Shown here one piece after another: positions 1 through 7,109 of a stretch of DNA of 38,785 nt. Position numbers and translations under genes: made by a program. The notes beneath the pieces were generated by a model that saw only the letters and a list, made by a program, of their open reading frames with translations, did no database searches and had not been told where the DNA came from. The DNA is from JACTUA01 sp035506435 (GTDB lineage Archaea > Halobacteriota > Methanomicrobia > Methanomicrobiales > JACTUA01), in NCBI GenBank assembly GCA_035506435.1, contig DATJPK010000015.1, positions 1-38,785 on the forward strand, given 5' to 3'. Every line of letters begins with the position of its first letter. Within the stretch, counting starts at the first letter, position 1.

Positions 1-68
1 TTATCTATCTCGATCTGGGTGATATGCAAGGCAGGCCCCGTGGTCTGTCGTTCCGGCTCCGGTACCGC

Positions 69-506
69 CTATTTCTTGTCCTTGGAGTCTTCCTCCTCGA
101 CTGCGTAGATGAGGGCCGTGGATCCCTTCCCCTTCGACGGCTCCCCCTTGCCTTTGCTCCTGAGCGCCTGCGCGGACCGGGCAGAGGCGACGATGTAGTC
201 CGAGTCCTTCCGCCGCTCCTCCTTCATGGTCCCGTCGGGCTGCATGATCCGGACCATCTCGCCCTGTTCGGCGGGCGGGGCCTCGGGCTGGCCGCCGCGG
301 GTGACGGTGAGCCGGCCGCCGGCCTGGCGCTGCATGACCTGCGGGCGCTTCTCCTCCATCCGGCTGTTCATCCGCTCGACGATTGACTTGAGGTCGAGGA
401 GCTCGTTCGTGAGCCCCTTGATGAGGGCCTCCATCTCCCGGACCTTCTTCTCCAGCTCGTTCACCCGATCGTTCATGGGCTGCGGGACCCCGATATTTCC
501 ATCCAT
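69..506 (-). CDS. Coiled-coil protein of unknown function
   Basis: A 145-residue soluble protein that I do not recognise. Residues about 11-53 form a charged heptad-like helix (VNELEKKVREMEALIKGL and on) typical of a coiled coil. A Gln/Pro/Gly-rich linker follows. The C-terminal half is rich in Lys, Gly and Glu (RSKGKGEPSKGKG) and ends EEEDSKDKK. There is no signal peptide or membrane segment. The start was chosen because a GGGGT-type ribosome site lies just upstream. The gene diverges from glyA. An inverted repeat GATAATT/AATTATC (549-555 and 573-579, 17-nt spacer) sits upstream and may be part of its control region. A role as a small oligomeric scaffold is only a guess. Confidence 0.7.
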   Translation of the reverse strand: MDGNIGVPQPMNDRVNELEKKVREMEALIKGLTNELLDLKSIVERMNSRMEEKRPQVMQRQAGGRLTVTRGGQPEAPPAEQGEMVRIMQPDGTMKEERRKDSDYIVASARSAQALRSKGKGEPSKGKGSTALIYAVEEEDSKDKK

Positions 507-606
507 GTTACCCCAACTCCGTATCTGACACCAAACTCAGGTTTCACCGATAATTCACAATATTCTTCATGAAATTATCTTTCAGGTAACCTATATCCTT
601 TGTGTT

Positions 607-780
607 AGCGACGTTCCCATCAGGGAACGGAGCTGGAGCGACGACTCCCGCCAGGGGGTCGGTGCGACGAGCGAAACTCCTCCTTGGAAATGCGGGTACG
701 AGGCTTCCACCAGGGAATCCATGCATGCGCCCCCCCAGACCAGGGAAGGTATAAACGACATTCCCCTCCGGAAGCAGGGG
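607..780 (+). repeat. Tandem array of short GCGAC-linked hairpins
   Basis: This fills most of the gene-free stretch 507-829. Clear members are GTTCCC-ATCA-GGGAAC (613-628) and ACTCCC-GCCA-GGGGGT (644-659). Weaker members are CTTCC-ACCA-GGGAA (704-717), CCC/GGG around 734-745 and TTCC/GGAA around 761-773. Hairpin centres fall near 620, 651, 710, 739 and 767, close to a 30-nt period with one very degenerate unit near 683. Linkers carry GCGAC (608, 638, 664). Loops are mostly NCCA or ATCA followed by GGG. Related hairpins occur at 6007-6092 and 28448-28483. The first two units are solid; the later ones are degenerate and could partly be chance in GC-rich DNA. Confidence 0.55.
749..757 (+). promoter_or_regulatory. 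Possible TATA box for glyA
   Basis: GGTATAAAC resembles an archaeal TATA box and lies about 75-80 nt before the glyA ATG. It would give a leader of roughly 50 nt. It sits at the 3' end of the hairpin array, so the array would be upstream of or around the transcription start. Assigned by pattern only. Confidence 0.35.
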
Positions 781-829
781 TCGGTCAATTCCAAAGGCTC
801 ATTTCCCTTGACCGCACTTTTTCTAATGC

Positions 830-2068
830 ATGTCAGAGCTTGCCAGGACCGATCCCGAGATGGCCGCCGTGCTTGAGAAGGAGCGCCTGCGGCAGCTGAA
901 CGGGCTCGAGCTGATCGCCTCCGAGAACATCGTCTCCCGTGCCGTCCTCGAGGCGCAGGGATCCATCATGACCAACAAGTACGCCGAGGGGTACCCTGGC
1001 AAGCGGTACTACGGCGGATGCGAGTACTATGACGTTGCGGAGAACCTGGCCCGGGACCGGTTGAAACAGCTCTTCGGGGCAGAACACGCGAACGTCCAGC
1101 CCCACTCGGGCACCCAGGCGAACATGGCGGCCTACTTCGCCTGCATGAAGCCCGGCGGGACCCTCATGTCCATGAGCCTCTCGCAGGGAGGCCACCTCTC
1201 GCACGGCTCGCCGGTGAACTTCTCGGGCCAGCTCTTCCGCATCGTGCCGTACGGGGTCGACCTCGAGACCGAGATGCTCGACTATGGCGTCGTCGAGTCC
1301 ATCGCCCGGAAGGAGAAGCCGAATGTCATCGTCTGCGGGGCGAGCGCCTACCCGAGGACCATTGATTTCAAGGCTTTCCGGGAGATCGCCGATGCCGTGG
1401 ATGCGAAATGCGTGGCCGACATCGCCCATATCGCCGGCCTCTGCGCGACGGGGGTCCACCCGAGCTCGGTGAACGTCACCCATATCACCACGACGACCAC
1501 CCACAAGACCCTCCGGGGCCCGCGGGGCGGGGCCATCATGTGCGGGAAGGAGTTTGCCCAGGCAGTGGACAAGGCGGTTTTCCCGGGGATGCAGGGCGGT
1601 CCCCTGATGCACACCATCGCAGCAAAGGCGGTGTGTTTCAGGGAGGCCCTGCGGCCCCGGTTCGCCGACTACAACCGGCAGATCGTGAAGAACTGTAAGA
1701 CGCTCGCCCAGGTCCTCATCGATGGAGGCCTGCGCCTCGTTTCCGGGGGGACGGACAACCACCTGCTCCTCATCGACCTCTCGGGCAAGGGCATCACCGG
1801 CCTCGAGGCAGAGAACGCCCTCGGCTGCGCCGGGATCACGGTGAACAAGAACACCATCCCGAGGGAGACCCGGAGCCCGTTCGTCACGAGCGGCCTCCGG
1901 ATCGGCACCCCGGCGGTCACCTCGCGGGGCATGAAGGAGGCGGAGATGCGCTTCGTTGGCGCAAAGATCCTGCAGGTGCTCGCAGACATAAAGAACGAGA
2001 AGGAGATCGCGCGGGTGAAGGGAGAGGTTGTCGCCATGGCGAGCCGTTTCCCCATTTACCCGGAGTGA
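830..2068 (+). CDS. glyA: Serine hydroxymethyltransferase
   Basis: A 412-residue PLP enzyme that interconverts serine and glycine while passing a one-carbon unit to a tetrahydropterin. The N-terminal LIASEN motif (residues 28-33), the NKYAEGYPGKRYYGG segment (49-63) and the PLP lysine in TTTTHKTLRGPRGG (K226) are all present, and the length is normal. Some methanogen GlyA enzymes use tetrahydromethanopterin, others tetrahydrofolate. The immediately following folD and folP favour folate here, but this is inference. It leads the operon glyA-folD-folP-cofE; its TGA is 1 nt before the folD ATG. No clear ribosome site precedes the ATG. Confidence 0.97.
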   Translation: MSELARTDPEMAAVLEKERLRQLNGLELIASENIVSRAVLEAQGSIMTNKYAEGYPGKRYYGGCEYYDVAENLARDRLKQLFGAEHANVQPHSGTQANMAAYFACMKPGGTLMSMSLSQGGHLSHGSPVNFSGQLFRIVPYGVDLETEMLDYGVVESIARKEKPNVIVCGASAYPRTIDFKAFREIADAVDAKCVADIAHIAGLCATGVHPSSVNVTHITTTTTHKTLRGPRGGAIMCGKEFAQAVDKAVFPGMQGGPLMHTIAAKAVCFREALRPRFADYNRQIVKNCKTLAQVLIDGGLRLVSGGTDNHLLLIDLSGKGITGLEAENALGCAGITVNKNTIPRETRSPFVTSGLRIGTPAVTSRGMKEAEMRFVGAKILQVLADIKNEKEIARVKGEVVAMASRFPIYPE

Positions 2069-2069
2069 C

Positions 2070-2912
2070 ATGATCCTCGACGGTCGGGCCACCGCCGATC
2101 GCCGCCTCGCACAGCTCGCGCAGGAGATCCGATCTTCGGGCATCACCCCGAAGCTCGCGACCGTCATCGCCGGGGACGACCCGGGCTCACGCCTCTACGT
2201 GAGGATGAAGCACGAGGCATGCGGCCGGGTCGGCATCGGCTCGGTCTCGGTGGAGCTCCCGGGTGATACGACCACGGAAAAGGTCGTTGACGAGGTCCGC
2301 CGCATCGGGGAAAACGATGCCATCGACGGGATCCTGGTCCAGCTCCCGCTCCCCCCGCGGCTCGACCGGGAGCGGATTATCGCGGCCATCCCGCCGGAGA
2401 AGGACGTGGACGGGTTCACCCCCCTTTCCCTCGGCCGGCTCTTCTCAGGAAAGCCCCTCTTCACGCCCTGCACTCCTCTCGGGGTCATGGTCCTGCTTGC
2501 CGAGTACGGCATCGAGGTCGAGGGGACCGATGCGGTGGTCGTGGGGAGGTCCATCGAGGTGGGGAGGCCGGTGGCGGCCCTCCTCCTGAACGCCGGGGCG
2601 ACGGTAACCGCCTGCCACTCGAAGACGAGGAACCTCGCGGAAAAGACAAGGGCCGCAGACATCCTGGTTTCGGCCGTGGGGAAACCGGGGTTCATCACGG
2701 GGAAGATGGTGAAAAAAGGAGTCGTTGCCATCGATGTCGGCATCAGCATGGCTGGTGGAAAACCCGTCGGGGACCTCGACTTCGCCTCGGTGGAGCCACT
2801 CGCCCGGGCCATCACCCCCGTCCCCGGCGGGGTCGGCCCGATGACCATCGCCATGCTCATGGAGAACACGCTCTTTGCGGCGCGGGAACGCAGATGCGGC
2901 CCTGCACGGTAA
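2070..2912 (+). CDS. folD: Methylene-tetrahydrofolate dehydrogenase / methenyl-tetrahydrofolate cyclohydrolase
   Basis: A 280-residue bifunctional FolD that oxidises 5,10-methylene-H4folate to methenyl and hydrolyses it to 10-formyl-H4folate, which can feed purine synthesis. Visible features are the catalytic Y43-x3-K47 pair (LYVRMKHEACG), GILVQLPLP, the DVDGF segment, the nucleotide-binding GRSIEVGRP and the C-terminal PVPGGVGPMT. The ATG at 2070 is preferred over an upstream in-frame ATG at 2028 inside glyA, because GGAG sits 4 nt before it. Its last 19 bases overlap folP, suggesting coupled translation. A folate-specific enzyme is notable in an organism that also carries F420 genes. Confidence 0.96.
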   Translation: MILDGRATADRRLAQLAQEIRSSGITPKLATVIAGDDPGSRLYVRMKHEACGRVGIGSVSVELPGDTTTEKVVDEVRRIGENDAIDGILVQLPLPPRLDRERIIAAIPPEKDVDGFTPLSLGRLFSGKPLFTPCTPLGVMVLLAEYGIEVEGTDAVVVGRSIEVGRPVAALLLNAGATVTACHSKTRNLAEKTRAADILVSAVGKPGFITGKMVKKGVVAIDVGISMAGGKPVGDLDFASVEPLARAITPVPGGVGPMTIAMLMENTLFAARERRCGPAR

Positions 2913-3703
2913 ACGGCATCTCCATCGGGGAGGGCTTCCCCGTCCGGCTCATGGGCGTTATCAACGTGAGCCCGGAATCCTTCTACCAGGGATCGTACAC
3001 GAGGCCCGGGGACACGAGGGAGAAGGCCCTCGCGATGGCCACCGACGGGGCTGACCTGGTCGACATCGGTGCCCGGGCAACCGGCCCCGGATCGCCCGCC
3101 CTCCCGGTCGCCGTTGAACGGGACAGGATGGTCGCAGCCCTCTCGGCCCTCGACGGGAGCGGCGTCACCGTTTCGGTGGATACGATCCACCCCGAGGTCC
3201 TCGAAGCCTGTCTGCGCCATGATATCCATGCGGTGAACGACATCAGCGGGCTCGCAGACCCCCGGTTCGCCGGCCTCGTCGAGGACTCGGGACTCCCCGC
3301 GGTCCTGATGGCATCCCGGTCAGTGCCAGGGGATGCGGTCGGGGTCGGAGCGACGATGGAGGCGCTCAGGACCGTCGTCAACAGGTGCGAGCGCCACGGG
3401 ATCGGGGAGTTCATCCTCGATCCGGGCATCGGCAGGTGGGTGAAGGAGCGGACGAGCCGGGATGACTGGGAGCTGGTGCGCCACTTCGGAGAGTTCCGTG
3501 CCCTCGGCCGGCCGCTCCTCGCGGCGGTCTCCCGGAAGACCTTCATCGGCGAGCTGCTGGGGAGGGACCCCGGCGAACGGCTCGCCGGATCCCTCGCCCT
3601 CGCCGTCATCCTTGCGACGGAGGGCGCGTCGGTGGTCCGGGCCCACGACGTGCGTGAGACCCGGGACGCCCTCGCGGTCCTCGCGGAGGTGCAGAAGAAA
3701 TGA
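2894..3703 (+). CDS. folP: Dihydropteroate synthase family protein
   Basis: A 269-residue pterin-binding TIM barrel. Seen motifs are MGVINVSPESFY (20-31), DIGARATGPG (the DIGgeSTrPG site), VSVDTIHPEVLEA, NDISG, DPGIG, SRKTFIGELLG and the C-terminal RAHDVRETRDAL. These match true dihydropteroate synthase, which joins a dihydropterin to p-aminobenzoate. The length matches bacterial FolP and is much shorter than the archaeal DHPS-related proteins with an extra domain. It overlaps folD by 19 nt and its stop overlaps the cofE start (ATGA). The likely role is folate synthesis; a methanopterin-related role cannot be excluded from sequence alone. Confidence 0.88.
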   Translation: MRPCTVNGISIGEGFPVRLMGVINVSPESFYQGSYTRPGDTREKALAMATDGADLVDIGARATGPGSPALPVAVERDRMVAALSALDGSGVTVSVDTIHPEVLEACLRHDIHAVNDISGLADPRFAGLVEDSGLPAVLMASRSVPGDAVGVGATMEALRTVVNRCERHGIGEFILDPGIGRWVKERTSRDDWELVRHFGEFRALGRPLLAAVSRKTFIGELLGRDPGERLAGSLALAVILATEGASVVRAHDVRETRDALAVLAEVQKK

Positions 3704-4500
3704 AGACCAGCTTCTCGGTGATCGGGGTGAGGACCCCGCTCATCCGTGCCGGGGACAACCTCACGTCGGTCATCATCGGTGCCGCCCGGGAGGGACCGGC
3801 CGGAGGACTTGCCGACGGGGACATCCTCGTCATCGCCGAATCGCCGGTCGCGACCGCCGAGGGGCGCGCCGTCAGGCTCGACGGGATCGTCCCGTCGGAC
3901 CGGGCGAAGGAGCTCGCGGAGAAGTACGGCATGGACCCCCGGCTCGCGGAGGTGGTCATCCGGGAGAGTGACGCGATCGTCGGCGGGGTGAAGGGATTCC
4001 TCCTCAGCCTGAAGGCGGGGACGCTCCTCCCGAACGCCGGGGTGGACCTCTCGAACACCCCGCCGGGGACGGCGCTCCCCCTCCCGGAGGACCCCGACGG
4101 GAGCGCCGCGAGGATCCGGAAGGAGATCCGGGAGAGGGCCGGGGTGAACGTCGGGGTGATCGTCGCCGATTCGCGGACCCATGCGATGCGCCTCGGCTGC
4201 TCCTCGGTTGCCATCGGGTGCGCGGGGATCCGGGCGGTGATCGACGAGCGGGGGAGGACCGACCTCTACGGCCACGTCCTCGAGGTCACCCAGCGGGCGG
4301 TCGCCGACAACATCGCCTCGGCGGCGGTGCTCGTCATGGGCGAGGCGGACGAGTCTGTCCCATGCGCCATCGTGCGGGGCCTCGGCCTCCCCATCGTGGA
4401 CGAGGTTGGCGTCCCCTCAATTTCCGCCGACGAGTGCCTGTTCATGGGGGTTGCGCTTCACGCCGACCCGTCCGTCCTCCGTGGAAAGGACGAACCCTGA
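3700..4500 (+). CDS. cofE: CofE-family (F420-0 : gamma-glutamyl ligase family) protein
   Basis: A 266-residue member of the F420 ligase family, which adds glutamate to F420-0 with GTP. Family signatures are GDILVIAESPVATAEGR, the NAGVDLSNTPPG segment, LPEDPDGSA, VGVIVADSRTHAMRLG, AIGCAGI, GRTDLYGH and the AVADNIASAAVLVMGEADE region. The motif that I recall as ITDTNGR or SDTFGR in characterised CofE enzymes reads ADSRTH here, so this could be the archaeal DSR-type paralog rather than the F420 enzyme itself. Context (cofC directly opposite, cofG about 1.6 kb away) supports F420. It starts by ATGA overlap with folP, and its last 84 bases overlap the 3' end of cofC on the other strand. Confidence 0.85.
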   Translation: MKTSFSVIGVRTPLIRAGDNLTSVIIGAAREGPAGGLADGDILVIAESPVATAEGRAVRLDGIVPSDRAKELAEKYGMDPRLAEVVIRESDAIVGGVKGFLLSLKAGTLLPNAGVDLSNTPPGTALPLPEDPDGSAARIRKEIRERAGVNVGVIVADSRTHAMRLGCSSVAIGCAGIRAVIDERGRTDLYGHVLEVTQRAVADNIASAAVLVMGEADESVPCAIVRGLGLPIVDEVGVPSISADECLFMGVALHADPSVLRGKDEP

Positions 4501-5070
4501 CCGCTCCAGGAAACGCCTCGTGGCTCCACTCCCGAGGGTGAGCACCTCGACGAGGTCCTCCACTTCGTCGATATCGTCGTGGAGCCGGAAGGAGTCGATG
4601 ATCTCCACCGCGAGGCCGAGGTCCCCGAGGATCTGGAGGTGCTTCAGGAAGCTCCCCCCGTAGAAGTCCACGTGGAAGCCCGCGGGGTTATGGAGGAAGA
4701 TGGCGTTCGTCCCCCCGCCCCGGCCCGGGACCATGGCCGCCCGTGCCTTCGTCGTGACGAGTTCGGTGATGTTCTCGGGGGTAACGAGGGGGAGATCGGA
4801 CATGATGATGAGCGTCGGGTCGCCTGACTTCGGGAGGATCTCGTTCAATGCCTCGTTCAGCCCCCCGGTATGAACGACAGTCTCGACGCCCGTCAGGCAG
4901 TACGGTGCGGTCGAGAGGACGAGGGGCCGGCATTCCGCGTCCACCACCGCATCAATAACATCGCCGAGCATTATCTCGGCGAAGGTCTCCCGTTCCGCGA
5001 GGCTCATGACCCCCGAGAGCCGGGTCTTCGGGTTCTTCGGCTTGAAGGGGATGATGGCGCGGACAGGCAT
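4417..5070 (-). CDS. cofC: 2-phospho-L-lactate guanylyltransferase
   Basis: A 217-residue nucleotidyltransferase that activates 2-phospholactate with GTP for F420 side-chain synthesis. The N-terminus IPFKPKNPKTRLSG is the typical nucleotide-binding signature. IIMSDLPLVTPENI holds the metal-binding aspartate, and GRGGGTNAIFLHNP matches the conserved GGGTNA loop. Length is normal for CofC. The final 28 residues are encoded antisense to the end of cofE, so both proteins depend on the same 84 bp. It is transcribed toward the glyA operon, as a single gene as far as can be seen. Confidence 0.95.
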   Translation of the reverse strand: MPVRAIIPFKPKNPKTRLSGVMSLAERETFAEIMLGDVIDAVVDAECRPLVLSTAPYCLTGVETVVHTGGLNEALNEILPKSGDPTLIIMSDLPLVTPENITELVTTKARAAMVPGRGGGTNAIFLHNPAGFHVDFYGGSFLKHLQILGDLGLAVEIIDSFRLHDDIDEVEDLVEVLTLGSGATRRFLERSGFVLSTEDGRVGVKRNPHEQALVGGN

Positions 5071-5124
5071 GCGGTACAGGGGTGGTGCCGTGGATGAGAA
5101 AAATACTTCGAAAGGGGGGATCCC

Positions 5125-5955
5125 TCACTTCAGGGACCAGACGACCACGTTATTCACGCAGTCCCATTCATCGGGCGACCGGTAGTAACCCGAGGAGGAC
5201 CAGGTTTCGTCGTTCACCGGGCAGAAGGCGATATAAGCGTCCGAGGTGTCCACCTCCTGGGGCACCTCGTAGATGAGGATCCCGGACCCGTCGTCATCCT
5301 TGTTGATGAACTGCGCCTTGTACATGGACCCGATGTCCCGGATGTAGTAGTCCTCCATGCCGGGGATGTCGGAGGCGTTCAGCGTCCCATAGAACACGCC
5401 ATCGTGGACGAGCTGGAAGGAGACCGGCATGGGGGTCATGAAGATGGAGGACTTCCCCTCCTTGTTGATCCCGGTCATGTAGAAGTCTACGCCGACCATC
5501 AGGTACTTGTACCCCACGGGGGCCTCCAGGTGGGCGGTCGGGCTGGTCGATGTACCCGCAGAGTAGTAGAAACCGGTTCTCATCTGGGTGCCGCTGATGG
5601 CGACCGACAATTTGTGGAAATCCACGTTGTCGGTGAAAAAGTATGCCGACCCCTTTGCGAGGGGGTGCGCGAACGGGGCCGGGAGGGTGGGCAGCGGGAC
5701 AGGGGTCTCCGTCGCAGGGGTGATGGTCGGCTCCGGCTCCGTGGTTTCAGGAACCGGCGTAGGAATGGTCACGGCCGGCAGGGACTCCATCATAACGGTT
5801 GGCTCCGGCGTGATGGTGCCAAAAGGTACCTGGGCAGGTACAGGGATCGGTACGGGCACCAGGCAACCGGCAAGGAACGTCACGGCGAGAAGGATGCAGG
5901 CACAGAAGGCTATGGCTGGTATGATGGGCTGGGCTATCCCCCGGCGGTTTCCCAT
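5125..5955 (-). CDS. Secreted lipoprotein with Pro/Thr-rich stalk and DUF4352-like domain
   Basis: A 276-residue envelope protein. A hydrophobic signal segment (residues 10-30) ends in the lipobox FLAGC with C31 as the probable lipid anchor. Residues about 33-96 are a Pro/Thr/Glu stalk (VPIPVPAQVPFGTITPEP and similar). The C-terminal 175 residues look like the beta-rich immunoglobulin-like domain found in many archaeal and bacterial lipoproteins: HLEAPVGYKYLMVGVDFYMT, then a conserved FQLVHDG segment. Two Cys in the C-terminal part (FCPVND and EWDCVNN) could form a disulfide. Function unknown. It diverges from cofG; the intervening 173 bp carry three tandem hairpins. Confidence 0.8.
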   Translation of the reverse strand: MGNRRGIAQPIIPAIAFCACILLAVTFLAGCLVPVPIPVPAQVPFGTITPEPTVMMESLPAVTIPTPVPETTEPEPTITPATETPVPLPTLPAPFAHPLAKGSAYFFTDNVDFHKLSVAISGTQMRTGFYYSAGTSTSPTAHLEAPVGYKYLMVGVDFYMTGINKEGKSSIFMTPMPVSFQLVHDGVFYGTLNASDIPGMEDYYIRDIGSMYKAQFINKDDDGSGILIYEVPQEVDTSDAYIAFCPVNDETWSSSGYYRSPDEWDCVNNVVVWSLK

Positions 5956-6006
5956 ACCCGGTCATACGTCGCCGGGAGTATTCAAGGTTCTCATGCCGGG
6001 CGTTGT

Positions 6007-6092
6007 GCCGCTCGAGGTCGGTTTCCTACGAAACCTCCCTGGTCGCACCCCACCTCATGGTGGGTCGCTCCGGGTCGGGTTCTGATGAACCC
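6007..6092 (-). repeat. Three tandem GCGAC-linked hairpins
   Basis: Three perfect 6-bp stems with 4-nt loops follow each other at an almost constant spacing (centres 6027.5, 6056.5, 6084.5). On the + strand they are GGTTTC-CTAC-GAAACC (6020-6035), CCCACC-TCAT-GGTGGG (6049-6064) and GGGTTC-TGAT-GAACCC (6077-6092). Read on the minus strand the linkers are GACCTCGAGCGGC, GTGCGACCAGGGA and GACCCGGAGCGA, matching linkers of the 607-780 array. Stem sequences differ but every substitution is compensated. The element lies between the divergent lipoprotein and cofG genes. Confidence 0.75.
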
Positions 6093-6128
6093 TCCCCATT
6101 CATGAGGGAGAACGGGGAGTACTAGACT

Positions 6129-7109
6129 ATGGGGCGGGTCATCACCTTCTCGCGGAACGTCTTCATCCCGCTCACGTCGGTGTGCCGGAACAGGTGCGAC
6201 TATTGCGGCTTCAGGACCCCCGTCCGGGAGGGGAGCATCCTCCAGCCCGGCCAGGTGCAGCGTATCCTCAACCACGGGGCCTCCCTCCACTGCACCGAGG
6301 CGCTCTTCACCTTCGGGGAGCGGCCGGAGCTCGAGCCGGGGTTTACGGCCCTTCTCTCGTCCCTCGGGTACGGGAGCATCATCGACTATTGTTACGAAAT
6401 GTGCGGGAAGGCACTTGCAGCAGGCCTCCTCCCCCACACGAACGCCGGGATCCTTTCGTATGGCGAGATGGACCGGCTCAGGGAGGTGAATGCCTCGATG
6501 GGCCTCATGCTCGAAACGACGGCAGAGGTCCCCGCCCACCGGAACTCACCCGGAAAGAGGCCCGGGGAACGTCTCCGGATGATGGAGGACGCCGGGAAAC
6601 TCCGGATCCCCTTCACCACCGGCATCCTCGTGGGAATCGGGGAGACGATGGGGGACCGCGAGGAGTCCTTCATGGCCATCCGGGACCTGCACCGGAGATA
6701 CGGCCACATCCAGGAGGTCATCGTCCAGAACTTCTGCCCGAAGGAGGGGACGCCGATGGCCGGTTCACCGGTCCCCTCCATGGAAGAGATGTGCCTTACC
6801 ATCCAGGTCGCCAGGGATATCCTGCCGCCCGACATCGCGATCCAGGTCGCCCCCAACCTCGCCGATGCCGCCGCCCTCATCCCCTGCGGCGTGGACGACC
6901 TCGGCGGGGTCTCACCGGTGACCCCCGATTACATAAACCCGGAACACCCCTGGCCGGCAGTCGAGGAGCTGAGGAGGGTCGCGCGGGACGCCACCCTCAG
7001 GGAACGCCTCTGCATCTACCCGCAGTTCATCAGGCAGGGGTGGTACCACCCCTCCATCGAAGCCCTTATCAGACGCCTTGAGCAACAGATCAGGGGGGAT
7101 ACCAGGTGA
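6129..7109 (+). CDS. cofG: 7,8-didemethyl-8-hydroxy-5-deazariboflavin synthase, CofG subunit
   Basis: A 326-residue radical SAM enzyme that works with CofH to build the F420 deazaflavin chromophore (Fo). The CxxxCxxC cluster motif is C19-RNR-C23-DY-C26 in LTSVCRNRCDYCGFRTP. Other family segments are FTFGERPE, IDYCYEMCGKAL, LLPHTNAGILS, GLMLETTAE, PFTTGILVGIGET and VQNFCPKEGTPM. Length is normal for CofG. GGGGAG lies about 10 nt before the ATG. The stop TGA overlaps the GTG start of purC, so an F420 gene heads a purine operon. cofH is not in the window. Confidence 0.96.
   Translation: MGRVITFSRNVFIPLTSVCRNRCDYCGFRTPVREGSILQPGQVQRILNHGASLHCTEALFTFGERPELEPGFTALLSSLGYGSIIDYCYEMCGKALAAGLLPHTNAGILSYGEMDRLREVNASMGLMLETTAEVPAHRNSPGKRPGERLRMMEDAGKLRIPFTTGILVGIGETMGDREESFMAIRDLHRRYGHIQEVIVQNFCPKEGTPMAGSPVPSMEEMCLTIQVARDILPPDIAIQVAPNLADAAALIPCGVDDLGGVSPVTPDYINPEHPWPAVEELRRVARDATLRERLCIYPQFIRQGWYHPSIEALIRRLEQQIRGDTR

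Noticed and set aside
607..780. CRISPR array
   Set aside because: The ~30-nt period is suggestive, but the repeated part is a varying hairpin, not a constant direct repeat with unique spacers, and no cas gene is present.
833..2167. A 444-codon open frame antisense to glyA
   Set aside because: Its product is Arg/Gly/Pro/Asp-rich with no motif, and glyA on the other strand is complete with its PLP site. It is a by-product of high GC.
6007..6092. tRNA or known riboswitch
   Set aside because: There is no cloverleaf, T-loop or CCA end, and the three equal small hairpins do not match a riboswitch class that I know.
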